Shown here piece after piece: positions 23,450 through 30,331 of a DNA stretch of 30,331 bases. This DNA is from an uncultured Bacteroidales bacterium (GTDB lineage Bacteria > Bacteroidota > Bacteroidia > Bacteroidales > Paludibacteraceae). How positions within the stretch are numbered: position 1 is the stretch's first letter; each line of letters opens with the position of its first letter. Both the position numbers and the translations under genes were made by a program. The notes beneath the pieces are model-generated. The model was given only the letters and a program-made list of their open reading frames with translations, had not been told where the DNA came from and did no database searches. The stretch covers positions 1 to 30,331 of the forward strand of contig CALFTM010000083.1 of assembly GCA_937916355.1 (NCBI GenBank), given 5' to 3'.

Positions 23450-23841
23450 TTTGTTAATTCTTTTTTGTTATTCTTTAAGAGGATTATAGACTCAAACACT
23501 GTGTATATCAGATAGTATATCACGAATGTAATGGTGAAAGGCACTGCCATCGAGCTGTTTGCAGCGATATAGATTAAAACTGCAACGACTGACAAAAACA
23601 ATCGAACGCCTTTTAACACAAGGAACATCCTGCTGTATTTGATGCTATCATCCTTTCTATCGTTTAGCAATAGAAACGTGAGCAAACCGAAAAGAGAAAA
23701 GAACAGAGCTACAAAATAAAGTACGCCGTTTACTTGGCTGTACATCGGGAAAAATTGGTCGATGCAATAATTCATCCCCAACGCAGATGCTAACATTATC
23801 ACAAATAAGAGGCAACTCGCCTTTGTAACCCAATTGTTCAT
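23446..23841 (-). CDS. Small four-helix membrane protein in the atp operon (AtpI-like position)
   Basis: The 131-residue protein has four hydrophobic segments at about 8-26, 38-59, 72-93 and 100-122 and a basic tail (LLKNNKKELTK). I do not recognise a family motif. It sits between atpC and atpB, starts 7 nt after atpC and overlaps atpB by 4 nt. AtpI proteins occupy a similar place before atpB and help assemble the c ring, but AtpI is usually two to four helices with little sequence conservation, so this is an assignment by context only. Confidence 0.8.
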   Translation of the reverse strand: MNNWVTKASCLLFVIMLASALGMNYCIDQFFPMYSQVNGVLYFVALFFSLFGLLTFLLLNDRKDDSIKYSRMFLVLKGVRLFLSVVAVLIYIAANSSMAVPFTITFVIYYLIYTVFESIILLKNNKKELTK

Positions 23842-23848
23842 TATTCTT

Positions 23849-24094
23849 TTAGTTTAGAACATTTTCCACGCAGACCGATATTTCTTCATTCTTTACCTCG
23901 GCAAATCCTCCGTCTATTTTGAAAACGGTTGTCTCGCTTCCCGCTTGAATGGTAATTTCACCTGCCTTCAAGGAAGAAATCAATGCCGCATGGCGAGGCA
24001 ATATCGTGAATTTTCCGGCAGTTCCCGGAAGGTTCACTGAATCCACCTCTCCTGAGTAGACCAATTTGTCTGGTGAAATAATTTCCAATTTCAT
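23849..24094 (-). CDS. atpC: ATP synthase epsilon subunit, short form
   Basis: The 81-residue protein corresponds to the N-terminal beta-sandwich of epsilon: SPDKLVYSGEVDSVNLPGTAGKF gives the first strands with the PGxxG block, followed by ILPRHAALISSLKAGEI. The C-terminal helical hairpin, which in longer epsilon subunits (about 130-140 residues) can lock F1, is absent. Short epsilon is normal in this phylum from memory. The gene is 23 nt after atpD. Confidence 0.93.
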   Translation of the reverse strand: MKLEIISPDKLVYSGEVDSVNLPGTAGKFTILPRHAALISSLKAGEITIQAGSETTVFKIDGGFAEVKNEEISVCVENVLN

Positions 24095-24117
24095 ACTGAA
24101 AGAGATTAAGAATGTTA

Positions 24118-25623
24118 TTAACCAGCTGCTTGTTGCAACAATTTCTTTCCTTTCTCGATCGCATCGTCGATTGAACCTACGTTCAAGAACGCCTGCTCTG
24201 GCAAGTGGTCTACCTCTCCTTCGATGATGGCGTTGAAACCTTTTATAGTCTCTTCGATTGGCACCATGACACCTGGAAGACCGGTAAACTGAGATGCAAC
24301 GTGGAATGGTTGTGACAAGAAACGTTGGATTCTACGTGCGCGAGCCACCACAAGTTTGTCTGCTTCAGACAACTCCTCCATACCGAGGATGGCGATGATG
24401 TCTTGCAACTCCTTGTATTTTTGAAGGATTTGTTTTACGTTTTGCGCACACTCGTAGTGGGCGTTTCCGATGATGTTTGGATCGAGGATACGAGAAGTTG
24501 AATCCAATGGATCCACAGCAGGGTAGATACCCAACTCAGCGATCTTACGGCTCAACACGGTTGTAGCATCCAAGTGAGAGAAGGTTGTCGCAGGAGCAGG
24601 GTCGGTCAAGTCATCTGCAGGCACATAGACTGCCTCTACTGCGGTGATTGAACCATGCTTTGTTGATGTGATACGCTCTTGCATCTGACCCATCTCTGTT
24701 GCCAAGGTTGGTTGGTATCCCACCGCTGAAGGTTGACGACCCAACAACGCTGATACCTCAGAACCCGCTTGAGTGAAACGGAAGATGTTATCAACGAAGA
24801 AAAGGATGTCTTTACCTCCTTGTCCTGAATCACGGAAAGTCTCCGCAACGGTCAAACCAGACAATGCCACTGAAGAACGTGCTCCCGGCGGCTCATTCAT
24901 CTGACCATATACAAGTGTTGCTTGTGATTTTGCCAACTCATTGTAGTCGATCTTGCTCAAATCCCAATCTCCTTTTTCCATCGCCTCTTTGAAAGCGTCT
25001 CCGTAGCGGACGATATTGGATTCGATCATCTCACGGAGCAAGTCATTACCCTCACGAGTACGTTCTCCTACACCCGCAAATACTGAATATCCGTTGTATC
25101 CCTTTGCGATGTTGTTGATCAACTCCATGATAAGCACGGTCTTTCCTACACCGGCACCACCGAACAAACCGATTTTACCTCCCTTAAGATAAGGTACGAG
25201 CAAGTCAATCACCTTAATACCAGTGAAGAGAATCTCTTTTGAAGTTGCCAATTCGTCGAATTTTGGTGCAGGACGGTGGATTGGAGCGACATCCTCTGTC
25301 TGGAAATCTTTCATGCCATCGATAGGAGCACCTACGACATTCAACATTCTACCTTTAATCTGTTCTCCTTTAGGCACCGCAATCGCACGTCCTAAAGAGA
25401 CAACCTTCATTCCTCTTCTCAATCCATCAGTTGAATCCATCGCAATCGTACGGATTGATTTTTCTCCGATATGTTGCTGACACTCGATGATGAGGTTGCT
25501 TTGACCTTCTCTTTCGATCTCCAACGCATCGTGAATCTGCGGTAGAGACTCTTCGATTTCAGGAAAACTTACATCGACAACAGGTCCGATGACCTGTATG
25601 ACTTCACCAATTATTTTTGCCAT
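24118..25623 (-). CDS. atpD: ATP synthase beta subunit (catalytic)
   Basis: The 501-residue F1 subunit makes ATP. The N-terminal barrel starts GEVIQVIGPVVDVSF, the P-loop is GGAGVGKT (155-162), and AGVGERTREGNDL holds the catalytic Glu-Arg-Thr. ALSGLTVAETFRD and SALLGRQPSAVGYQPTLATE are further standard blocks. The DELSEED region reads EELSEAD. It is about 40 residues longer than E. coli AtpD. It is the first gene of the operon, behind a good promoter at 25729-25757. Confidence 0.98.
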   Translation of the reverse strand: MAKIIGEVIQVIGPVVDVSFPEIEESLPQIHDALEIEREGQSNLIIECQQHIGEKSIRTIAMDSTDGLRRGMKVVSLGRAIAVPKGEQIKGRMLNVVGAPIDGMKDFQTEDVAPIHRPAPKFDELATSKEILFTGIKVIDLLVPYLKGGKIGLFGGAGVGKTVLIMELINNIAKGYNGYSVFAGVGERTREGNDLLREMIESNIVRYGDAFKEAMEKGDWDLSKIDYNELAKSQATLVYGQMNEPPGARSSVALSGLTVAETFRDSGQGGKDILFFVDNIFRFTQAGSEVSALLGRQPSAVGYQPTLATEMGQMQERITSTKHGSITAVEAVYVPADDLTDPAPATTFSHLDATTVLSRKIAELGIYPAVDPLDSTSRILDPNIIGNAHYECAQNVKQILQKYKELQDIIAILGMEELSEADKLVVARARRIQRFLSQPFHVASQFTGLPGVMVPIEETIKGFNAIIEGEVDHLPEQAFLNVGSIDDAIEKGKKLLQQAAG

Positions 25624-25728
25624 ATTAGCTATTTTTTATGGTATTAATATTTAATTTCAATTCATAGTGTGGTTCGCCGTGCTTTTCAAACTGTGTTTTT
25701 CAAGGGCTTGAACATGCAACCACGAACG

Positions 25729-25757
25729 CAAATATAACGAATTTTTTATTTAACAAA
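25729..25757 (-). promoter_or_regulatory. Putative promoter of the ATP synthase operon
   Basis: On the minus strand TTTG (25757..25754), a 17-nt gap and TATATTTG (25736..25729) match the Bacteroidetes consensus. The atpD ATG is 105 bp downstream, giving a leader of about 100 nt. Confidence 0.6.
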
Positions 25758-26185
25758 TTTTATTTTCACTTTTTTTTTGAAAAAAATTTTTCTTTTCCTT
25801 TTTGTTGAGTGTTTTTAATGTCAGATTTTTGTGGCAATAGTTTTGTCGTTTAAGTATTTATGAGATTTAACGGGACTTTTTATACGATTCGCAATTATAA
25901 GGAGTTTTGAATCGTTGTATTGTGCTTTTCTATTCGTTTTTTGATGAAAATAGCCTAAAAAAAGGCTTTTCGTTTGCTCTTTTGTGTCTCTTTTTTGGAA
26001 AAAAAACTCTCTTTTACTCTTTAAGTAGTGGAAAAAAATGTTTTTTTTCGGAGTAAAAAAGGGCTGTTAGCCTTCGCCAGCAGAAGTTTTTTTGTAGGTT
26101 GTGTTGGGGCTGTTTTTATATAGTTTCGGGTCAGTTTTTAATAGTTCTTTGTTGCCGCAAGAGAAAAAAATATATTTTAAAGTAA

Positions 26186-26210
26186 AAATCCTCCGACGGG
26201 ATTTCTTTTT
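26186..26210 (+). terminator. Small hairpin with T-run upstream of pheT
   Basis: AAATCC (26186-26191) and GGATTT (26199-26204) form a 6-bp stem with a 7-nt loop, followed by CTTTTT. It lies 90 nt before the pheT start and just before the putative -7 box, so it would end an upstream transcript rather than attenuate pheT. Confidence 0.45.
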
Positions 26211-26227
26211 CTTTGCGTATAATTTCT

Positions 26228-26235
26228 TAACTTTG
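26228..26235 (+). promoter_or_regulatory. Possible -7 box of pheT
   Basis: TAACTTTG fits TAnnTTTG and lies 64 bp upstream of the ATG. The nearest TTTG (26212-26215) is only 12 nt away, so the -33 element is unclear. Confidence 0.4.
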
Positions 26236-26299
26236 TCCCATAGTATGTTTTGTTGGAAGATGTACTTGATTGTTTTTAAGAAAAATAAAGAAAGATAAC

Positions 26300-28762
26300 A
26301 TGAATATTTCGTACAAATGGTTGAAGAGGTATATTAACCTTGATTTAGAACCAGAAGAGGTGTCTAAAATTTTGACATCTATCGGACTTGAGGTCGGATG
26401 TGTTGAAAAGGTTGAGTCTATAAAAGGAGGCTTGGAGGGTTTGGTCGTTGGTGAGGTTTTGGAGTGTGAGGACCATCCGGATTCAGACCATCTGCATGTC
26501 GCAAAAGTGAATGTTGGTCAGCCAGACCCATTGCAGATCGTTTGCGGGGCTGCCAATTGCCGAAAGGGCATCAAGACGATTGTTGCGACGATCGGAACTA
26601 AATTGTATGATGGAGAAGATTGTTTCACTATCAAGCGTTCTAAGTTGCGTGGGGTGGAGTCTTTTGGTATGTTGTGTGCAGAAGATGAAATCGGCGTAGG
26701 AACCAGCCATGACGGAATTATAGAGCTTCCAGCTGATGTAGAGGTGGGAATGCTTGCGAAGGATTACTATAAGATAGAGAGTGATTATGTGATAGAGGTG
26801 GACATCACCCCAAATCGTATTGATGCGGCTTCTCATTATGGTGTGGCGCGTGATTTGGCTGCCTATTTCGCTTTGCGTAGCGATAAATATACTTTAACCA
26901 AGCCGGATGTTTCTGCATTTAAGGTTGATAACCAAGACTACTCTGTCAGTGTGACGGTGGAGAATGAGAAGGCTGCTCCTCGCTATTCGGGTGTGGTTGT
27001 GGCTGGAGTCACAGTGAAGGAGTCTCCGGAATGGCTTCAGACATTTTTGAAGACCATCGGTTTGCGACCTATCAATAATGTCGTGGATGTGACCAACTTC
27101 ATGCTCCATGCGATGGGACAACCGTTGCACGCCTTTGATGTGGACAAGATGGCCGGCAGAAATATCATCGTGAAAAATTTGCCAGAAGGTACTAAGTTCA
27201 CCACATTGGATGGTGTAGAGCGTACTTTGAGCGCAGAAGATTTGATGATTTGTGATGCGAATGGTCCGGCTTGTATGGCTGGTGTGTTCGGAGGTTTGGA
27301 TTCTGGTGTGACAGAAACGACCCGGAACATTTTCATTGAGAGTGCCTACTTCAATCCGGTTTCAGTCCGCAAGACCGCACGTCGTCATGGTTTGAACACT
27401 GATGCTTCGTTCCGTTATGAGCGTGGTTGTGATCCTAACAACACATTATATATATTGAAGCTAACTGCCCTGATGGTGCAGGAGGTTGCAGGGGGTACTA
27501 TCTCATCGGAGGTTTTCGATAATTACCCTGTAGAGCAGACTCCTTTCCCTGTTTCCCTATCTTATGAAAAAATCAATACTTTGATAGGAAAAGAGATTGC
27601 CAAAGAGGATGTAAAGAAGATTTTGGCTGGTTTGGAGATTGTTGTGAAAGATGAGACTGAGACAGAATTGTCGTTGGAAGTTCCTAACTATCGTGTGGAT
27701 GTCCAGAGGGATGTGGACGTGATTGAGGATATTCTCCGTATTTACGGATATGACAACATCGAGGCGGACAGTTCTCTAAGGGCTTCCATCTCATATTCTG
27801 AAAAACCAAACTCGTTGAAGTTGCAGAACCTCGTTTCAGAGCAGTTGACCGCTTGCGGATTCCATGAGATCATGAACAACTCGTTGACGAAGGTTTCGTA
27901 TTATGTAGAAGAGAATGGTTTCAAGGAGGGTACAACCATCCAGTTGATGAATCCGTTGAGTGCGGATCTGGGTTGTATGCGTCAGTCGTTGTTGTTTGGC
28001 GGATTGGAGAGCATTGCCTACAATGTCAACCGTAAGAATGCGGACATCAAATTCTATGAGTTCGGAAACTGCTATCATAAGAATCCGACAGCGGTTTCAA
28101 CAAAAGAGCAACCGTTGGCACCCTACTCGGAAGAGTTGCATTTGGGAATTTGGTTGACAGGAAATAAGACTCCTCAAAGTTGGGTTCAGCCGCAGCAGAA
28201 GAGTTCGTTCTACCAGCTGACTGCCTATGTGAACAATATTTTCGACCGTTTGGGAATCGACCGTAAAAAAATGATTGTAGGAGAGTATGCCGACGACCTG
28301 ATTTCAGAAGGAGTCACCTACCTTACCGCATCAGGCAAATGTCTGGCTGTGCTTGGAATCGTCTCCAAAAAGCATGTCGGCAAGATGGGAATCGACACGG
28401 AGGTCTATTATGCCGATATTGAATGGAACAATGTCATTTCGATGTTGAAAAAACATAAGGTGACATACAGTGAGATTTCTAAATATCCGGAAGTGAAGAG
28501 AGATTTGGCGTTGTTGATCGACAAATCGGTAAGCTTTGCTCAGATTGCAGAATTAGCATATAGCACCGAGAAGAAGTTGCTGAAAGACGTGTACTTGTTC
28601 GACGTTTACGAAGGAAAGAACCTTCCGAGCGGAAAAAAATCGTATGCCGTAAGTTTCATCTTGCAGGATATGACAAAGACTTTGAATGATGCGCAGATCA
28701 ATGCTATCATGGACAAGTTGATAAAGAACTACACGGAGAAGTTGGATGCGACAATTCGATAA
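26300..28762 (+). CDS. pheT: Phenylalanyl-tRNA synthetase beta subunit
   Basis: The 820-residue subunit works with PheS (not in this window) in an alpha2beta2 enzyme that charges tRNA-Phe. Domains in order: EMAP/tRNA-binding domain (about 40-150, with EDHPDSDHLHVAKVNVG), B3/B4 editing domain (about 215-385, ending in the TDASFRYERGCDP block), B5 (about 405-475), the catalytic-like core (about 490-690), and the C-terminal ferredoxin-fold anticodon-binding domain (about 725-820, with KYPEVKRDLALLID). ATG 26300 (MNISYKWLKRYINLDL) is the usual N-terminus; an upstream in-frame TTG is rejected. As in many Bacteroidetes it is not next to pheS. A small lipoprotein gene begins 23 nt after it. Confidence 0.97.
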   Translation: MNISYKWLKRYINLDLEPEEVSKILTSIGLEVGCVEKVESIKGGLEGLVVGEVLECEDHPDSDHLHVAKVNVGQPDPLQIVCGAANCRKGIKTIVATIGTKLYDGEDCFTIKRSKLRGVESFGMLCAEDEIGVGTSHDGIIELPADVEVGMLAKDYYKIESDYVIEVDITPNRIDAASHYGVARDLAAYFALRSDKYTLTKPDVSAFKVDNQDYSVSVTVENEKAAPRYSGVVVAGVTVKESPEWLQTFLKTIGLRPINNVVDVTNFMLHAMGQPLHAFDVDKMAGRNIIVKNLPEGTKFTTLDGVERTLSAEDLMICDANGPACMAGVFGGLDSGVTETTRNIFIESAYFNPVSVRKTARRHGLNTDASFRYERGCDPNNTLYILKLTALMVQEVAGGTISSEVFDNYPVEQTPFPVSLSYEKINTLIGKEIAKEDVKKILAGLEIVVKDETETELSLEVPNYRVDVQRDVDVIEDILRIYGYDNIEADSSLRASISYSEKPNSLKLQNLVSEQLTACGFHEIMNNSLTKVSYYVEENGFKEGTTIQLMNPLSADLGCMRQSLLFGGLESIAYNVNRKNADIKFYEFGNCYHKNPTAVSTKEQPLAPYSEELHLGIWLTGNKTPQSWVQPQQKSSFYQLTAYVNNIFDRLGIDRKKMIVGEYADDLISEGVTYLTASGKCLAVLGIVSKKHVGKMGIDTEVYYADIEWNNVISMLKKHKVTYSEISKYPEVKRDLALLIDKSVSFAQIAELAYSTEKKLLKDVYLFDVYEGKNLPSGKKSYAVSFILQDMTKTLNDAQINAIMDKLIKNYTEKLDATIR

Positions 28763-28785
28763 AGCTAACCATTAAATTTAATAAT

Positions 28786-29004
28786 ATGAAGAAGAGTTTA
28801 TCAATGTTAGGAGTTATGGCGTTCTTTGCAGGATTGCTGTCATGTACAAGCACTGATTGTCATTGCACCTACTACAATGAGGCAGGAGAGGAGGTCTCAA
28901 GTTACACAGATGACTACGAGGAGATGTTGGTCGCCAACTGTTCTGAGTTGAGTACCATCGAATATCCTGGACAAGATAGCATTAAGGGGTATATTTGCGA
29001 GTAG
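28786..29004 (+). CDS. Small predicted lipoprotein
   Basis: The 72-residue protein has a lipoprotein signal MKKSLSMLGVMAFFAGLLSC with Cys20 as the likely lipidated residue. The mature part is about 52 residues, acidic, with three further Cys (CHC near 25-27 and one near the C-terminus, ICE) and an isolated Cys in ANCSEL. I do not recognise a family. It follows pheT by 23 nt and precedes a strong terminator, so it is probably co-transcribed. Confidence 0.75.
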   Translation: MKKSLSMLGVMAFFAGLLSCTSTDCHCTYYNEAGEEVSSYTDDYEEMLVANCSELSTIEYPGQDSIKGYICE

Positions 29005-29025
29005 TCTCGCTAATGATAGAAAAAG

Positions 29026-29063
29026 AAAGACTGGCATCCGTGGGGGGTGTCAGTCTTTTTTTT
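29026..29063 (+). terminator. Terminator after pheT and the small lipoprotein gene
   Basis: AAGACTGGCA pairs with TGTCAGTCTT (one mismatch) around an 11-nt loop, and a run of eight or more T follows. It lies 22 nt after the stop codon. Confidence 0.85.
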
Positions 29064-29214
29064 GTGAAGGAGCGGGGGGGATGAAAAAATTTTGTTTTCA
29101 TGAAAAAGTTTTCTAATTTATTACTGTCCGCTAAAAATTTAAAAAAAAAGAAAAAGTTTGTAATATATGGCAACACCGGTCTATTGCATCGGTCAAAATT
29201 GAGGGGCATACTTT

Positions 29215-29346
29215 GTTACAAAAATCATATAATTATACCGTCTTTTTGTTACAAGAAATTATAAAATTTACCGTCTGTTTATTACAATATTTTTATAATT
29301 TAACCCCCTTTTTATTACAAAAAAAATCATAATTATACCGTCATTT
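29215..29346. repeat. Degenerate tandem array, exact 33-bp period, four units
   Basis: Units start at 29215, 29248, 29281 and 29314, each beginning RTTACAA and, in three of four, ending ACCGTC plus a T-rich tail. The middle is A/T-rich and varies, but the length never does. A partial fifth unit may begin at 29347. The plus frame beginning at 29216 is open across three units as an 11-residue repeat starting with LQ, then stops in the fourth. No ATG precedes it. Confidence 0.8.
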
Positions 29347-29472
29347 TTTACGTCTAACCCTTATTCTGTTGATAATGTGACAACCTTGGGAGGAAAGCAA
29401 TTTAAGTTGGTTAATGTCCCGTTTTATTATGTTGGGCAAATAGAGAGGATATTAGAGAAGGAGTTGAGTTGA
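29341..29472 (+). pseudogene. Possible 3' remnant of a gene
   Basis: One plus frame reads SVDNVTTLGGKQFKLVNVPF and on to GQIERILEKELS before TGA at 29470-29472. The composition looks like real coding sequence, unlike its surroundings. There is no ATG; GTG at 29377 would give only 31 residues. Upstream the same frame runs into the tandem array and meets a stop at 29296. The family is not recognised. Confidence 0.3.
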
Positions 29473-29768
29473 AAAGTGTATATTGTTGTGATTGTGTTGA
29501 ATGTTAGTTAGTTGTGAAATTGAGAAGAACTAGTATTCTTTCTGGCAATGCTTTTCGCTTGGTTGTGTGTGAAAATATTCGCTTTTTTTTGATAATTCAC
29601 ATAAAAAGATTAAATTTGAAAGAACATCATTATTCATATTGAGGTGCAATGAATTTGAAAATATGTTGTACTTCAGTGGAATAAGTGTAGAAAAGACGTT
29701 TAAATTGAAAACTAATAATTCGCGATATATCTGTGTAAGGTATAGTGTGTGCAAAAAAGAAGAAAAGT

Positions 29769-30062
29769 ATGGAATTGTTTGATTCGTTTTTAGATCTGGT
29801 AGATAAGTATGCAGGATTTGTCGTTGTGATAAAAGCATTGGCAAATCTGTCAATCTTTTATGTTTCTTATATAAACATTCAGAAATTGTTTTGGAAGAAG
29901 GTGGAGCTAAGTTGTGGTTCTTTCAAAATAAGACAAAAACATTTTACTGTGCAGAATGTGACCAATGTTGTAAGTCTGAAATATTATGACGGCGGTCTTG
30001 TTCCGAACGAAGTCCGCAAGGAGATTCTGAAAGTGACCTGCCCGAAGATAAAGGAGGTGTAG
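29769..30062 (+). CDS. Doubtful small ORF with one membrane segment
   Basis: A 97-codon frame from ATG 29769 (MELFDSFLDLVDKYAGF). Residues about 14-35 are hydrophobic, giving one possible membrane helix. The rest is polar with basic residues (KIRQKHF). I do not recognise a family. AAGAAAAG just before the ATG is a weak ribosome site. A GTG at 29745 would add eight residues. The second half has higher GC and more coding-like codons than the first. No promoter is visible. Confidence 0.4.
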   Translation: MELFDSFLDLVDKYAGFVVVIKALANLSIFYVSYINIQKLFWKKVELSCGSFKIRQKHFTVQNVTNVVSLKYYDGGLVPNEVRKEILKVTCPKIKEV

Positions 30063-30200
30063 AGGATGTTTTCTGCTTTCTCTATAAAAGGCGGTCATTT
30101 TGGATTGCTGACGACAAATCCCTGCAGATGTAGCTGGAGAGCGAATTGTACAGTGTAAACACGAAATAGGCTGGCGAATGCAGCGTCGGGCGAGATGTTT

Positions 30201-30331
30201 TCAGTCCACCCACATAAGTTCCGACATTATGCCGTCGGAGATGAATATGCCGTCTTCGGTTAGGCGGAGGTTGCCGTTCTTGTCTTCTAATGTGCCGTTT
30301 TTGAGGAATGGGGCGGCTCTTTTTAGGCAGA
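30201..30331 (-). CDS. C-terminal end of a HemW/HemN-like radical SAM protein
   Basis: The minus frame is open from the window edge to TGA at 30203..30201 and reads ...LKRAAPFLKNGTLEDKNGN, RLTEDGIFISDGIMSELMWVD. The LTxxGxFxSDxIMSxLMWV ending is the usual C-terminus of the oxygen-independent coproporphyrinogen III oxidase-like family (HemW, a heme chaperone, or HemN). Only 42 residues are in the window, without the radical SAM Cys motif, so HemW and HemN cannot be told apart with certainty; the form is closer to HemW from memory. Confidence 0.75.
   Translation of the reverse strand, partial: CLKRAAPFLKNGTLEDKNGNLRLTEDGIFISDGIMSELMWVD

Larger units (their letters stand above)
25758..26299. 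other. T-rich divergent spacer between atpD and pheT
   Basis: Very T-rich on the plus strand. It holds three hairpin-like sites: AGCCT/AGGCT (25952-25967), GGCT-GTT-AGCC (26062-26072) and CTTC/GAAG followed by T7 (26072-26093). The last two could end transcripts arriving from opposite directions. A fourth, AAATCC/GGATTT plus a T-run, is listed separately. No ORF with coding character is seen. A small RNA between about 25860 and 26093 is possible but unproven. Confidence 0.6.
29064..29768. other. Gene-poor spacer with a 33-bp tandem array
   Basis: About 700 bp between the terminator and the next doubtful ORF. It contains A/T-rich sequence, the tandem array (29215-29346) and a possible gene remnant (29341-29472), both listed separately. 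From 29473 to 29768 I see only A/T-rich sequence. Confidence 0.7.

Noticed and set aside
29135..29331. Open frame running through the 33-bp array as a gene
   Set aside because: It has no ATG and begins in a poly-A stretch, and it stops in the fourth unit. Kept only as an observation under the array.
29215..29346. CRISPR array
   Set aside because: The units are adjacent with no spacers between them, the conserved part is at the unit ends and the middle drifts, and no cas gene is nearby.
1..30331. tRNA or rRNA genes, integrase or transposase genes, attachment sites
   Set aside because: None seen on reading both strands by eye. A tRNAscan or profile search could still find a divergent tRNA in the A/T-rich spacers.

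Overview
The window looks like a chromosomal segment of a Bacteroidales (Bacteroidota) bacterium. The evidence is: an F1Fo ATP synthase operon in the order atpD-atpC-(membrane protein)-atpB-E-F-H-A-G with a short epsilon subunit; a PUR-alpha-like (DUF3276) protein; two proteins with type IX secretion (T9SS) C-terminal tails; an overlapping TGA/ATG junction inside the atp operon; and several upstream regions with the Bacteroidetes promoter pattern (TTTG, about 17-22 nt, TAnnTTTG). The tails imply T9SS, and the GH5 cellulase implies plant-polymer use. The species cannot be named from the sequence alone.

Layout. 1-882: partial Fic AMP-transferase gene (minus). 950-2570: an accessory patch. An AAA/DUF4143 ATPase gene broken by one frameshift lies between two 89-bp direct repeats. 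Three copies of a 35-bp palindrome and a 3 x 22-bp tandem repeat ending in a hairpin lie in or beside it. 2651-6046 (minus): topoisomerase III, an acyltransferase and an MBL-fold hydrolase. 6248-12395 (plus): lysS-gpsA-pgi, then a DedA protein, a nitroreductase-fold lipoprotein and tmk. 12608-14521 (plus): the PUR-like gene and a secreted CotH protein. These converge on a GH5 cellulase (14671-16488, minus). 16902-18359 (minus): pepD. 18441-25623 (minus): the ATP synthase operon, with a recognisable promoter at one end and a hairpin terminator at the other. 26300-29004 (plus): pheT and a small lipoprotein. 29005-30200 is mostly gene-poor and holds an exact 33-bp-period tandem array, a possible gene remnant and one doubtful small ORF. 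30201-30331: the C-terminus of a HemW/HemN-like protein (minus).

Most of the window is housekeeping: energy conservation, tRNA charging (Lys, Phe), central carbon and phospholipid precursors, and dTMP synthesis. The less explained parts are the repeat-bracketed ATPase cassette, the 33-bp array, hairpins lying just upstream of start codons (dedA, cotH), a short leader ORF overlapping the lysS start, and the long T-rich atpD-pheT divergent region. I found no tRNA, rRNA, CRISPR array, transposase or clear new defence system. The ATPase cassette with its palindromes is the best candidate for something undescribed.
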